Below, piece after piece: positions 24,701 through 37,159 of a stretch of 64,000 nt of DNA. Every line of letters begins with the position of its first letter. Position 1 is the first letter of the stretch. Source of the stretch: Ailanthus altissimus (Eukaryota; Streptophyta; Magnoliopsida; Sapindales; Simaroubaceae); contig OX327697.1 in the NCBI GenBank assembly GCA_946807835.1, forward strand, positions 23,198,001 through 23,262,000, written 5' to 3'. Below the pieces are notes generated by a model. That model saw only the letters and a program-made list of their open reading frames with translations, ran no database searches and was not told the DNA's origin. The position numbers were made by a program, and so were the translations under genes.

Positions 24701-26481
24701 GAAACATTTTGTGTTTTGAGGATGTTTGAACTCACTGTTGACTTAGCATGCATTTTATATGATTTATGGAGCCTTTATGTATGGTCTTTCTTTCGGGATT
24801 GATATATATTATGTGTTCCGTATGTAGGGAGGATCCTATTGGTACCTAAAGGAAGAGTGAGTCATCACATTCGTGTGGTAGCGTATTGGTGCATGTGTAA
24901 TTTAAAACCTCACTTGTACTATTCCTCTCATACGGTATGTCACCTACGAGTGACATTTGGTTCATTATGTGATATATGATATGTAAGTCCTACTAAGTAG
25001 TAGTTGAGTGATGGTATTCCTGTAATATATTTTGAAAGAATGTGTAAGCGCTTACATGATATGTGATTTGATAAGATTATGATTTTGATTGATCACAACA
25101 TATCATACATATGCATTGTGTACATATATGTATTTGTATTTGATATATGAAAAATAAGTATGCTTACTGAGTTTTATACTCATTATAGTTTATAGTGATT
25201 TCAGGTAAATAAGATACATGTATGTTTAGCGGATTTGGTAAGGCTTCTGCTGTTTCTTGGGTTCCCTAAATTGTTAGGTTGTTGAGTGTTTCATTTGGGG
25301 ACGCGTGGGATAAGATATTTGGTTTGTGCCTATTGAATAAATACTTATGTATTATTTTATTGTGTATGGTTGGATTTGATTTAAGTTTTCAAAGTGTGGT
25401 TATTAGTTGATTTTAAGTAAAAATTTACAATGAATATATTATGGGCTTCCGGTAACAAAGTTGCTACTGGTGACGTAGTAGAGTGTTAATCTCTGAGAAA
25501 ACTCTGCGTATCTCCGGTTTATTAATTGTCCCAGTCATAATTCAATTATTATAATTCTGAAAGAAATTGAAATGAATGTTTAAATATTGTCAAGAGAAGT
25601 TTATATTTATATGTTAGGTTATGGGTTGATTTTTAATATTGAACTTACTAGCAACTTGCTAAGGATTCCTGTGTTGAATGAAAGTTTGAAATTTTATGTA
25701 TTATTATTTATGAGTGCACATGCATTGAATAAATGTAAGTGATGTCGTGTGTCGGATCTTTTAGGTCTGGGGCAAGACATGTCAAGACTTAAGAGTTAAG
25801 TACATCAATTAGTTAATAATTAGTAGTTGACCAATAGGATGTTGACACATGGTACATTGTGGGCCAATTATTGTTTGACTTAAAAATTATTAAAATGACC
25901 TTATTTGTTAGACAAATAATATTATTATTTTATTCATTAAAATATTTATTGAATGAAATAATAATAATAAATAATTAAAAGAGCAATATGTTGCTCAATA
26001 TTGTAGGGTGAAAATTAGCCAATGCATTAGTGGGAATGGTAGAAAGAATTGAAAGGCTAAGTGTTAAAACAATTCTCTCAAGTGTTGAGAGCAAAAATTG
26101 ATTCTTTCCATTTTTCTTTTTCATTTTTGGTCACCTATACTATAAGGTAGAAATAAGGATCCAAATGTTGAATCCTTTCCTGGAAAAGTCGCTACTCTAG
26201 CTTCCTCAAGCCCATCGTGTTGAGGAACTAGAATTATGAACGAGTTGCTTTAAGGCGGGTACTCCGGTTCGACCAAAAAACTAAAAGCTTGACAAGGTAA
26301 TTAATTTTCAATCTCGATGTAGTTTACATTTACGAGATAACATGTTAAGTTAATTTATGTTTATCATTAAGAAATTAGTATTCCGCTCATCCGCTGCACA
26401 TATATGTATGTGATACATATGCTATTTTAAATGATAAACACAAACCCATATGGATGCACCCTAAGTTTAAAATCACTCACA
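21769..26481 (+). repeat. 5' LTR of the long-LTR copia element, interrupted
   Basis: Begins TGTTGAGATTTGTG and ends ACTCACA. The LTR proper is 21769-22993 plus 25778-26481; the middle is a foreign insertion. Compared with the 3' LTR, about 350 bp is missing near 25975, between two short aataattaaaagagc-like sequences. Confidence 0.85.
22994..25777. repeat. Solo LTR, gypsy-like, inside the copia 5' LTR
   Basis: About 2.8 kb absent from the copia 3' LTR. It begins near tgttatgtagtaacc and ends near ggtctggggcaagaca, the style of Ty3/gypsy LTRs, and contains a leader-like GA-rich tract (23300-23350). A candidate 5-bp duplication catgt lies at 22989-22993 and 25778-25782. No internal domain remains, so it looks like a solo LTR; the ends may shift by one or two bases. 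Confidence 0.6.
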
Positions 26482-26482
26482 A

Positions 26483-26496
26483 ATAATATCATAGTT
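26483..26496 (+). promoter_or_regulatory. Degenerate primer binding site of the long-LTR copia element
   Basis: taatatcatagtta follows the 5' LTR and is a decayed form of the initiator-Met site tggtatcagagc, at the expected place. Confidence 0.5.
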
Positions 26497-27835
26497 ATTT
26501 TGAGTTGATATTGGGTGTTTTTAAGTGTAAAATTGTTGTTGGTGATGTTCCGGTGCTTAAATGGTGCATTTTAAGTTGTTGAAATAGGTATACTAAAGGT
26601 GGGGAGCATCGAAGTGCCGCGGCCATAACTGTTCAGTGCCGAGGCGTTGGAAAATTTTGTTCTAGCACTGCAGTGCTGGGTAGCGGGCGCCGTGGCGCTA
26701 AGGCCTCTAGGCCCTGGTGCTGCAGTGTCGGGTGCTGGGGGCTGCAGTGCCAGGCACTGGGCGGCTCAGCATACAGGTTTTGAAATTTACATTGCAGTGC
26801 CAGGAACATGGTGCCGCGATGCTAGAAATATGACCTCAAGTGTCGTAACGTTGAATGTTGAGCGCCATAGCGCTCGAAGCTAGACGTTGCGGCGTTGGGA
26901 TCTGTGCCCCTCGGTGCTGTCGCATAATGAACCCAGCACCGGGGCACTGACGACACTCATTCTAATTATGTTTAAATTATTTAAAATATTATTTTAATCA
27001 TGTGGGGGATGAGATACAATGATAAGAGTTATTAGGTTTTATTATAAATCAGGATCATTTTGTTTTGTGTTGGTAAATACAATAGGAGCCTTCTGGTGGG
27101 AGTTAGTTGTGCTTACACAAAAATTAATATATGATTGAGAATTACCTCCTCATAAGATGTGGATTAAATCTTTGTGTTACTATGAAAAAAAGAGAAAATC
27201 TCTCTTAATCTAATTGAACAATATTATATTATGAGATAGTATTTTATTGATGATCCATCTTGTCAATACAGTGTTAGCTAGATCGTATCAGTATTTTCCA
27301 AGATCGCTATGGTGTGAGGGAATTGGTCGATGTGATTTACTATGCCGGTTAACCATGAAATAAGGCAAATATATACGAAAGTTTTAACTTAGATCACTAG
27401 AGTGTACGGGTAGTACTGGTAGCATATATTTGATCATTGATAAGTTAACCTGAAATACACTTACCCTAGATCGTTACAGTGTGCGGATAAGGTGTATTTA
27501 GGATCAAGAGTAAGAGTTACACGAAATGTAATTAATAAGAGTTGTCTACATATTAAGTTTATAAAGGCCTAGATCGCTACAGTGTGTGGCCCGAGTAAAA
27601 TGCCAATGGGGTCCACTTCGGGCTGTATAATTTAAAATAGTTTAAACTGTTGTTATCTCATTTTGAGAGATTAGAGGGATTATGTAAAACAGTAGGAGAA
27701 TATTTTTAAATTAAAAATTGTATAAATATTATACCCATGATTTAAAATGCATTATTAGCAATTTAATAATATTTTTCACTTTCATCTCCTAATATTATTT
27801 TATTTGACTTATGTAAGCTATGATGTCATTTTTAA
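26497..27835 (+). other. Untranslated leader of the long-LTR copia element
   Basis: About 1.3 kb without a credible protein. It has two odd parts: a GC-rich segment (26600-26960) built of repeated gtgcc/gcagtgc words, and four copies of a 20-bp motif close to agatcgctacagtgtgtgg at 27301, 27391, 27468 and 27571. Long leaders may carry packaging or translation signals in some copia elements; the role here is inferred only. Confidence 0.6.
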
Positions 27836-27937
27836 ATCGGTGCTGAGAATTTCTCTGACTGGTTCATGAATCTCAAAATTGTTCTTGATTCAGAAAGATT
27901 GGGATATGTTATTGATAAAAAAATGCCCAGATGTATT
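27836..27937 (+). pseudogene. gag of the long-LTR copia element, first part
   Basis: Reads ENFSDWFMNLKIVLDSERL then GYVIDKKMPRCI, the N-terminal gag motif of copia elements. It stops at the inserted solo LTR and continues in frame on the other side with SEDAT. Confidence 0.8.
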
Positions 27938-29978
27938 TGTTAGGGTCAGTGCTTACGTGCCATCCCTGAATATACATATACTTATGTATTTATACAAGTG
28001 TACATTCCCATTAAATCACTAATACCCATTAATATAGTATTATGCATGTAACGTTGCAGACATTGTAGATCTGAAAGAGTTCGGATCAGATCTAAAGGAG
28101 TTTAGATAAGGGCTCATAGTTAGCTACGCTGAGAGATATAAATGCTAAATGTTAGCACAGTTAAGTGTTAGCTGGTTATAATACTTAGCAGATCCAAGAG
28201 TTGGAGCCTTATCTGTAATGGGACATAGACCTGAGAATATACTAGTAACTACATAGTTACAAGAGTTGCAATCGGGTGCCAGAAAATGCAAGTTACACAA
28301 GTATGTTCTCAAATAATAATCCTGATCTATTTCTGTCGATGCGGGTTTGTCGATCGATACCTTTATATATAGATCAGCATATGTCGTACCTATAGGGTAT
28401 AGATGGTCGTTCTAAGCCGACTGTGAGCTTAGAGCTCATATTGACATATAGGTATCTAGTTAGGACTGGATATGGGATAGACTCACGCTGACCTCCGATA
28501 GACACCCAATGTAAGCCGTCAATGGAGGGTCCTCTCGAGTTGAGTAGTATACGTGGTCCTTTGACTTGAGTGCCACAGTGGGCTTATAAGTGATCCACCA
28601 TACTTTGGTTCTACGCATGTCATAGACCTTTTATAGTGTGACCGTTGGGTGTCACTGAGTATGGTCTGATGCTTATGGAGTCCAGTGCGTACAGATATGG
28701 GATCTGTCAGATCCCATATGGAGTTTGATATCCAGATGCTTCGAGACTGTATCTCAGAAAGTCTTGTGGCCACAAGCAATCATTCCGGGAAAGAGTTCCG
28801 TCAGGGTAGAACAATATGACAAAAGAGTTTGCACATATTGTTCAATGAGATACAAGTCTGGAGATAGGACATGGATGAGCACAATGAGATTTGGCGGTGA
28901 TAATCTATATCCCCACACATCCAGGATATCATGATGTAAGGACTATACGTATGCGTTGTAACCTCAGCTTGCATGGTTCAACGCGCTGATTTGTATATCC
29001 GTGAATTGTGTATGGGGCATAGCTCACGGACTCATGGAATAGTTTTATTTGACGAATTGGGCGTAGGACTTAAGGAGTCCCGCGATATGGAGTGTACTCG
29101 TTGTGCACTGGAGCAGTGTGCCGAATTAAATTGTTTAATCCAGCAATATTCAGCAATACCACAGGAATATGTGAGTGCCTGTATTTAAGTGTTAAATACA
29201 ACAATTAGTTAATAATTATTATTTACTAATTGTATAATGACACGTAGTGTATTGTGGACCCTCAGTTGAGTTGACCCAAGTGTGAGATTTGGTAGGACCC
29301 ACTAGGAGGTAAACTTGGTAACTATTTATGAGGGGTAAAGTGATCATTTCTCATTTTGATTATTTAATTGTTAAATAATCAAATATCTCTCTTTTTATAT
29401 ATATAATATTATTATAGAAATATTATATTATATTATATTATATTATATTATATATATATATAAATAAAGAAAGAGAGAGGGAGAGAAGAGGATTTGGCCA
29501 AATCGACAGAGAGAGAAAAGAAGAAATAGAGAGGACGAAGAGGAGGAGAAAAAGAAGAAGAAGAGAAGAAAAAAAAAATGAAATTGTTTCATTTTTTCTT
29601 ATGCTTCCAATTGGAGTAATTATAAATTGCTTCAAACTCTCAATTTCTTATCATTTTGAAGAAAATGATATAAACACACTCCCGGCCATTTTAGGGATTA
29701 AGAGTTAATCCCAGGCTGAATATAGAGCTGTTGTTCTAGCTCACCAAGCTTATCGAGTTGGTGACTAGAATTGCACGCAAGTTGGTCTCCATGCGGACTC
29801 CAGGAAAATACGTGTATAACGTTACACGTTATGGTAGTTCTCTAATCTTTCTAATATATTAATGTGATTAATATATTTATTTATTATGTTTATTACAAAA
29901 TTTACACGTTTTCGCTGCGTTAGGCAATAGACACAATTATACATGCATACACCCACACGTGCCTTAGATCCACCAACA
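27938..29978 (+). repeat. Solo LTR of the long-LTR copia family, inserted in gag
   Basis: Starts TGTTAGGGTC and ends CCACCAACA, with a perfect 5-bp duplication gtatt at 27933-27937 and 29979-29983. At 2041 bp it is close in sequence to the solo LTR at 57990-60120. Removing it and one duplication rejoins the gag frame. There is no internal domain, so it arose by LTR-LTR recombination. A (TATTA)n run lies at about 29421-29452. Confidence 0.93.
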
Positions 29979-30660
29979 GTATTTCTGAGGATGCCACCTA
30001 AAAAGAAAATGTGACATATCAGAAATGGTTTGATGATGATTTAAAGTTAAATCATACATCCTTGCCTCCATGTCCACTGAGCTGCAGATGGAGTATATCC
30101 GCATGGATAGTGCCAACAGCATTATACTCTATCTCAGGGAGCTCTTTGGTGACCGACCCCAAGTTGAGCACTATGTCGCCAAAGCACTGTTTCAAGCAAG
30201 GCTCCCTGAGGGCAGTCCAGTGAATCCTCATGTTCTCAAGATGATAGGATTAATTGAGAGACTTGAGTCCATGGACATCTCTTTAAGCAATAACCTAGGG
30301 AACAGTTTGATTATCCAATCGCTGCCTGGGTTATATGCACAGTTCATCATGAACTTCAATATGCAAGGAATGACCCTTACTTATGTTGATCTTCACAATA
30401 TGCTAAAGACAACGAATGAGGACATGCATAAAAAAGGCTCGACCCTCCTTATTCATGGTGCTTCATCTTTGACCGTGAGGGCTTCTAGAAAGTCCAAAAG
30501 AAAGAAGAAAAGAAAGGTAAGGCGGACACCTAAAATGGGTCCTCAGTGACAACAGATATCCAAGTCACTGGAGAAACTAAAAGCGAAAGGGAAATGCTTT
30601 CATTGCAGTAAGGATAGGCACTAAAAATAGAACTTCCCCAAATACCTTACAATTGTGAAG
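29979..30660 (+). pseudogene. gag of the long-LTR copia element, second part
   Basis: After the solo LTR comes SEDAT, a stop, YQKWFDDDLK, a frameshift, then an open stretch (30070-30549) with MSTELQMEYIRMDS, LPEGSPVNPHVLKMIGL and a lysine-rich tail. A decayed zinc knuckle CFHCSKDRH follows at about 30597, with its last cysteine replaced by Phe. Capsid and nucleocapsid function is lost. Confidence 0.85.
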
Positions 30661-32671
30661 AAGACTCCCTTAGGTATTAGCTTCCCCATATTTGACATTT
30701 CTTTAACATTTGATGCTATTATTGGCTAGGTATTAGATACCGCAAGTCCTTCTTACATCTATAATATGTTGCAAGGTCTGAAGGAAGTTAGATTGGTTCA
30801 GCCGAGAGAAGTGCAGCTTCAAGTAGGAAATGGTGATCTCCTACGGGTCGAGGCTGTAGGACATTATGATTTGATTCTCCATTGTAATAAAACTATTATT
30901 TTATGCATGCTATGATCAGTAGATTATCTTTCTTCCTGTACTTGATAGTAAAGGGTATCATATGTATATTAAGAACCGCTTTTTATATTTATGTGATATG
31001 TTTGATGTTTTATTAGCTAAGTGTTTGTTAATTAATAGCCATTATGTTTTGGATACAATGAAAAATGTCATAAATATACAAGGTAGCACTAGTAATAGTG
31101 CAAGAACTTTAAATGATACAGAATTGTGGCATATGGGATTGGGTCATATAGGTGTGAGACGCCTTACCCGTCTGGTTAAGGATGGTCAGATACCTGATCT
31201 GACTATAGAACCTTACGCAGTTTGTGAATCTTGTATTAAAAGGAAAATGACTAAATCTACATTCACTGGTGTTAGACATCGTGCCACTGATTTATTAAAA
31301 CTAATACATAGTGATGTATACGGTCCAATGAATCATGCTGTAATTGATGGATTTCGATACATTGTTACATTTATCGATGCTTTATCACAATACGGGTATG
31401 TGTTTCTTCTAAAACACAAGTCAGAAACCTTTGAAAAGTTTAAAGAGTTCAGACATGAAGTAGAGAAACAAACCGGAATGTATGTCAAATATCTTCAATC
31501 AGATCGAGGCGATGAGTATATGAGTAGTGAATTCTCTGATTATTTAAAGGAGAATGGAATTCTGGATTAATATAGTCCTCCAGGTACTCTGTAACACAAT
31601 GGTGTGTCAGAAAGGAGGAATCGAAATTTATTGGATATGGTCCGATCGATGATAAGCTTCATCGATCTACCTAAATATCTTTGGGGTTATGCTATGAAAA
31701 CTGCTGCTCATATATTGAACAGAGTTCCATCTAAAGTTGTTCTAACCACTCTATATGAGATGTTGAATAGAAAGAAACTAAGTGTTAAATATTTTAAGAT
31801 TTAGGGTTGTCCTACTTATGTAAAAGTTACGCAACAAGATAAACTTGCACCCAGGGGATACAGGTACCAGTTTATTGGGTATCCCAAGAATTCAATAGGA
31901 TACCAATTCTATGATCTCAATGAGCAAAATATGTTTGTTTTTCAATATGCCACTTTTCTTAAGAAAGAGTTTCTCATGGATCGTGGAGGTTGTAGAAAGA
32001 TTGTGCTTGATAAAGCAAATCATAACAAACATGAACCCGAGATGGAACCTCAAAATCAATTGAGCAGAATACCTTTAACACACCCACCACGTAGGTCTGA
32101 AAGGATGTCCAGGCCATCTACTAGATATGGTCAGATGTCCGAATATGTACTTTGAGTTTTCTTAGTAGAAGAAAACAATCCTTTAACCTATAAGGATGTG
32201 ATGTTAGACATTGACTCGGGAAAGTGGCAAGAAGCCATGAAATTTAAAATTAACTCAATTCATCACAATCAAGTATAGGACTTGGTTGAGCTTCTTGAAG
32301 GAATAGTTTCTATCAGTTGTAAATGAATTTACAAGCAGAAGCTTAGGCCTGATGGGAAGGTAGAGACCTTCAAAGTCTAATTGGTTGTAAAATGTTATTC
32401 TCAACGATCTGGGATCGATTATGAGAAAACCTTTGCACTAGTAGCGATGTTGAAGTCAATACGAATTTTATTGGCTATTGCTACATATTATGACTATGAG
32501 ATATAATAGATAGATGTAAAGACGGCATTCCTGAATGGATATCTCAAGGAAGAGATATACATGGAATAGCCTGAAGGTTTTACATCCAACCTATCCACGG
32601 GTCTAGTATGCAAACTGAAGAAGTCTGGGTTTAAATAAGCTTCCCAGAGTTGGAACCTTCGTTTTAATGAG
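30661..32671 (+). pseudogene. Protease, integrase and start of RT of the long-LTR copia element
   Basis: The protease remnant (about 30720-30960) has LQVGNGDLLRVEAVGHYDL without a clear catalytic DTG. The pre-integrase motif TELWHMGLGHIGVRRL leads to the integrase core with IHSDVYGP, LQSDRGDEY and NGVSERRNR, so the D-D-E residues are visible. Further on are HPPRRSERMSRPSTRYG and the copia RT start (AMKF, DVKTAFLNGYLKEEIYME). Stops replace Trp or Gln at several places (for example near 31568, 31802, 32277). The RT is cut at NLRFNEVI by the Athila/Tat-like element. Confidence 0.88.
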
Positions 32672-32676
32672 GTAAT
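32672..32676. repeat. Target duplication (left) of the Athila/Tat-like element
   Basis: gtaat here and at 46740-46744 flanks the element exactly. Removing one copy rejoins the copia RT between FNEVI and QESGFIK. Confidence 0.93.
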
Positions 32677-34087
32677 TGATGAAAACTTGAAACTACATAT
32701 TTAATAAGGGTTTTATAGCATTGTTTTATATTACTAGTGTCTTTAACCCCCCTAACTTAAGTATGTTTACAATATTGTACATAATTAGCTTTTAACTATT
32801 TTGTGGTAGGTTCGATAAAATGGACATAACTTTCTACCTAAAGATTCAATTGGAGTAATTATTGATCCTATAAAGATCTGACTCAATGGGCTAACATATT
32901 GTATTTTATAAAGCATTTTAAATTCGAGCTTTTAAAGGGTAAAAATGGCCTATAATAGAACTAATTTGTAGTACAAGCTCAATCCAAACAGTCATCAATA
33001 TTGGGCCCATAACTATTGAAATATGTATCTAATACGTATGAAAAAACTCAATTTGAAAAGATAAGAGACTTATCTACAACTTTGATGTTTTGGAAGACAG
33101 CTAATTCGGACCACATCAATTTCGAATTAGATAATCAAGTGGGTGCATTAATAATAATCAATGCAAATTATATGCAACCATTCTTGTCTTTCATCGTCCA
33201 AGTGGTTCCCTCCAAATTTTTCTTGATTTATCCGTATTTTTCTATAAATAGGTGGCTTGTTTATGCCTAAAGTGTCTAATTAGAGAGTTAGAATTTAGTT
33301 CAAAACACTTGTCTTTTATATTATCTCTTTGTAATATTATTTCTCTTGTTTACTATTAAGTCATGTTATTTCTTCTTCTATTTCTTTTCTTTTTCTTTAG
33401 TTTTATTATGTCCAAATAATTTTTTTTATGCTAAGGTGAAAGAGTGAAACTCTTGGCAAGGTAATACTTAACTCTTATTTATGAATTTAATATTTTATTC
33501 TTAAGTTATGCAAATTTATATATGATGTATTTACTTTATTTGTAATAATAATACCCCTTCTTCTAAGTGGGGTATCTTAATTTATTATTGACAAACTTTA
33601 TACTTGACACAATAAATTTTTAAAACTATTTATAACATTTGGTGTATATACCCTTTCTTGTAAAGTAGGAGTCTTCATTTATTATAGACAAATATAAAGA
33701 TTGGCATAATAAATACTTGAATCCATTTATAAGATTTGGTGTATAATAATTGAAAGAAATAAATACTAATCAATATATAAATAATGATGAATTTTAATTG
33801 TTATATTTTTCAGTTGGAACCTTTTTTGTGTGAGGATTCCAATTGAGTTATAAAAAGAGTTTAATATATTATTACTTCTTATGCCAAGAGTGGATCCCCC
33901 TAACCTTAACTTTTATTTGAATTGGTTAATTGAATTAATATTTGCAAACATCTTATACTGCATTAATTGTCTTAAAAGTGTTTATAATTTGTAATTTTAA
34001 TTCTAATTTGACCTCGTTCTCACCAGGTTATTTACTACTTCGACAATCCTACACTTGGGAATAAACTCCTATATTCTGAATGTGTCA
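32677..34087 (+). repeat. 5' LTR of the Athila/Tat-like element
   Basis: 1411 bp from TGATGAAAAC to GTGTCA. The same ends and body recur, with scattered differences, in the 3' LTR once its inserted solo LTR is removed. A TATA-like tctataaatagg lies at about 33241, and the downstream part would be the RNA leader. Confidence 0.93.
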
Positions 34088-34093
34088 AGTTTT

Positions 34094-34111
34094 TGGCGTC
34101 ATTGCCGGGGA
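34094..34111 (+). promoter_or_regulatory. Primer binding site, tRNA-Asp type
   Basis: tggcgtcattgccgggga matches the complement of the plant tRNA-Asp 3' end at 16 of 18 bases; both differences are transitions. This primer is usual for Athila/Tat-type elements. Confidence 0.85.
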
Positions 34112-34485
34112 AGTGAAATTAACATTATTTCTTTTTTTATTTGTTTATTTATTTTATTTTCATGAAAGACTGAACCTCCTAACGTGTTTTACTTTATTTA
34201 TTATTTGTTTTTTATTTTCGCTTTTTATTTTCATAGAAGACTAAACCTCCTAACTTGTTTTAGTTTATTTATTATTTTTGCTTTTTATTTTCATGGAAGA
34301 CTGAACCTTCTACTCTTTATTTATTAACTTTTTATTAAATAACCTAACATTACTAATCTAACTTATAATTATTTATCTTTATTTTATTTTTAATTTTTCC
34401 TATTTTATTTACCTGTGTTTAATATTTTATTTTTTTCTCTTATTTATATTATTTATTGTTATTGTATTTTATTTTATTTCTTTTT

Positions 34486-35760
34486 ATGAGCGATTGGTTT
34501 CGAGATTCTAATTCTCATTGTTTGGTGAAAGGTAATTTCGGACCTTCCTTTGATAATTTGTTAGATTCTCCTTCATCTTCTCATTTTTCACCGATTAATA
34601 TCATGATCGAAAATTAAATTGAGGGACTCATAGACCCAAGGGACAATCAATCCCAACATAATGACCATAACCGACCTAGGACACTTAGAGACTATATGAA
34701 CCCTATACGAACCGGTGCACCATCTTACTTAATTTTTCCTCCGGATGCAACGCATTTTAATTTTAAGCCAGACATTATCCAACTTTTATCTACTTTTCAT
34801 GGTTTAAATGCAAAGAACTCTTATCTACGTCTAAGAGAATTTGAAGAAGTGTGTAACACGTATAATGACCAAAATTGTAGCGTAAATACAATTCGACTTA
34901 AGCTTTTTCCTTTTTCTTTAAAAGATAAAGCTAAAACATGGCTACAAAACCTTAGGCTAGGATCTATTTCTTTATGGGATGAGATGCAACAATAAATCCT
35001 GAAAATATTTTTTCCTTCTCATAGAACAAATTCTTTCAAAAGACAAATCACCACTTTTGTCCAAAAACCTGGAGATACCCTTTACCAATGTTGGAAAATA
35101 TATAAAGAATTACTTAATACCTATCCCCATCATGGCTTTGAAACATAGAGACTAGTCTCAAATTTCTATGAGGGCTTAACACCCTAAGTTAGGCAAATGG
35201 TAGAAATGATGTGTAATTGAATATTTGAGGACAAAGACCCAGAAGAGGCAATGAACTATCTTGACTTACTAGTAGAAAATGCTCAAAATTAAGACACTGT
35301 TGGTACCTGTGAAGCACCTAGCAAAAATCAAACTACTACATCTAGTGAGGGTATTTATCATCTTAGGGAAGACCATGACCTTCAAGCCAAATTAGCATCC
35401 CTTGTTAGAAAAGTCGAAACTTTAGAAATGAAAAAAAAGTGGTCAAATAAAATCTATTCAAGAAATTGTATGTCACATTTGTGAAACTCATGATCACTCT
35501 ACCAATGATTGCCCAACTTTGCCTGTATTTAGGGAATGTCTTCATGAACAAGCCAATGTTCTAAACACGTTCAAGCGGTTAAACAATAACCCATATTCAT
35601 AAAATTATAATCCTAGATGGCGAAATCACCCGAATTTTAGTTAGAGGAATAACACTCAAGCACAGGCTTCACAATCACCTTTTTAACCACACCAAAATTT
35701 TTAAAATCATCAAGGTTATGCACCATATGTCCCACCTCATAAGAAAATTCTTAAAGACAC
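34486..35760 (+). pseudogene. gag of the Athila/Tat-like element
   Basis: The ATG at 34486 opens a frame shared with the stretch at 34696 after one stop. It contains RTLRDYMNPIRTGAPSY, FNFKPDIIQLLSTFHGL, LREFEEVCNTY and FPFSLKDKAKTWLQNL. A second part with several stops (35000-35290) follows, then a frameshift at an A run (35431) and a zinc knuckle CHICETHDHSTNDC near 35470-35515. The product would be the capsid precursor. Confidence 0.87.
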
Positions 35761-35949
35761 TTTGCATGCATTCATTGAAAAGTAAAAGTCTATTAATTCT
35801 CAAAATGCTCAAACATTTGTTGATTTGAAAGATACTCTAGCTAAATTTGCATCTGCACTGAACATTCATGAGAAAGAAAAATTTTCTTCTCAACCATAGC
35901 CAAACCCCAATGACAACATAACTCAAATGCATGTAGTTTAGAAAGCCAA

Positions 35950-36770
35950 CACATGGATCAAGTTAAAGCAGTTATCACTCTTCAGAGTGGTAAAATTGTT
36001 GAAAAAGAAATTCCTGAACCTCATGAGAGCGATGAATCAATCTCTAAGGGTAAGGAAAGTGTTAAACCTATACCTAATGAAGAAAATTCCAAACCTTCAC
36101 CTCTACCTCCATTTCCTCATGCATTACGTAATACTAAGAAGATGAATCACAATCCTGAAATTTTTGAAATCTTCAAATAGGTAAAAGTTAATATTCCTTT
36201 ACTGGATGCTATTAAACAGGTTCCCTCTTATGCAAAATTTTTGAAGGATTTATACACAGTAAAAAAAAAATTGAATGTGAAAAAGAAAGTATTTTTAACT
36301 GAATAAGTAAGTGTCATTCTTCAGAACAATAATGCTTTGAAATATAAAGACTCTGGTTGTCCTAAAATTTCATGTATTATTGGAAGTCATAAAATTAAAC
36401 ACGCCTTACTTGATCTTAGTGCTAGTGTGAATTTACTGCCGTATTCAGTTTATCAACAACTCAATCTCGGTGAGTTAAAATCAACTTCTGTAACCCTTTT
36501 ACTTATCGATAGATCAATAAAAGTACCAAGAGGGACAGTGGAAGATTTTTTAGTTCAAGTTGATAAATTTATATATCCTGTGAATTTTATTGTCTTGGAC
36601 ACAGAATCTATTAAAGAATGTAATTCGATACCTGTTATTTTAGGTCGTCCATTTTTAGTAACTTCTAACGTTTTGATTAATTGCAAGAATAGAGTAATTA
36701 AACTTTCATTTGGACATATGACACTTAAATTCAATGTTTTCAATATGTATAAGCAACCATATGAATGAGA
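35950..36770 (+). pseudogene. Protease region of the Athila/Tat-like element
   Basis: An acidic linker (VKAVITLQSGKIVEKE, ALRNTKKMN) precedes the retropepsin-like domain in 36337-36768: HALLDLSASVNLLPYSVYQQL, then PVILGRPFLVT. The active site normally reads DLGAS in this branch; here Gly is Ser, so activity is doubtful even apart from the stops around it. Confidence 0.85.
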
Positions 36771-37159
36771 GGATGAAAGTGAAGAAGGCAACATGATTGA
36801 AACGATTGTGGAGGATCATATTCAAAAAGGGAGTTCTACCGATCCCTTAGAAATGTGTTTAATAAATTTATTTGAGTCAAATATACAATTAGATCCTGAA
36901 ATCTCTGACATATGTTCTTTACTTGACTGTGCACAGGTGATTGAAAATAAAGGATGAAAACTAAAGTTTGAAGAATCGAGAGAAAATGAGGATAAACTGA
37001 ACGAAATTTTAAAATTGGAGTTAAAACCTCTGCCTGAAGGACTGAAATATGCATTTCTTGGAGAGAAACAAATTTACCTAGTGGTAATATCTTCTACACT
37101 CACAAGCGAACAAGAAGATAAGTTGATTGAATTATTGAAAATGCATAAAAATGCAATTG

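Noticed and set aside
26647..26883. GC-rich 78-codon frame in the copia leader
   Set aside because: Made of repeated GTGC-type words, in an untranslated leader, with no known copia protein at this position.
27301..27590. Regularly spaced repeats as a CRISPR-like array
   Set aside because: Only four imperfect 20-bp copies with 57-83 base spacers in a plant retrotransposon leader; not a CRISPR.
28519..29188. Open frames in the solo LTR (and their counterparts at 59125-59646)
   Set aside because: They recur on both strands in related LTR copies because the LTR itself is conserved; there is no protein motif and frames differ between copies.
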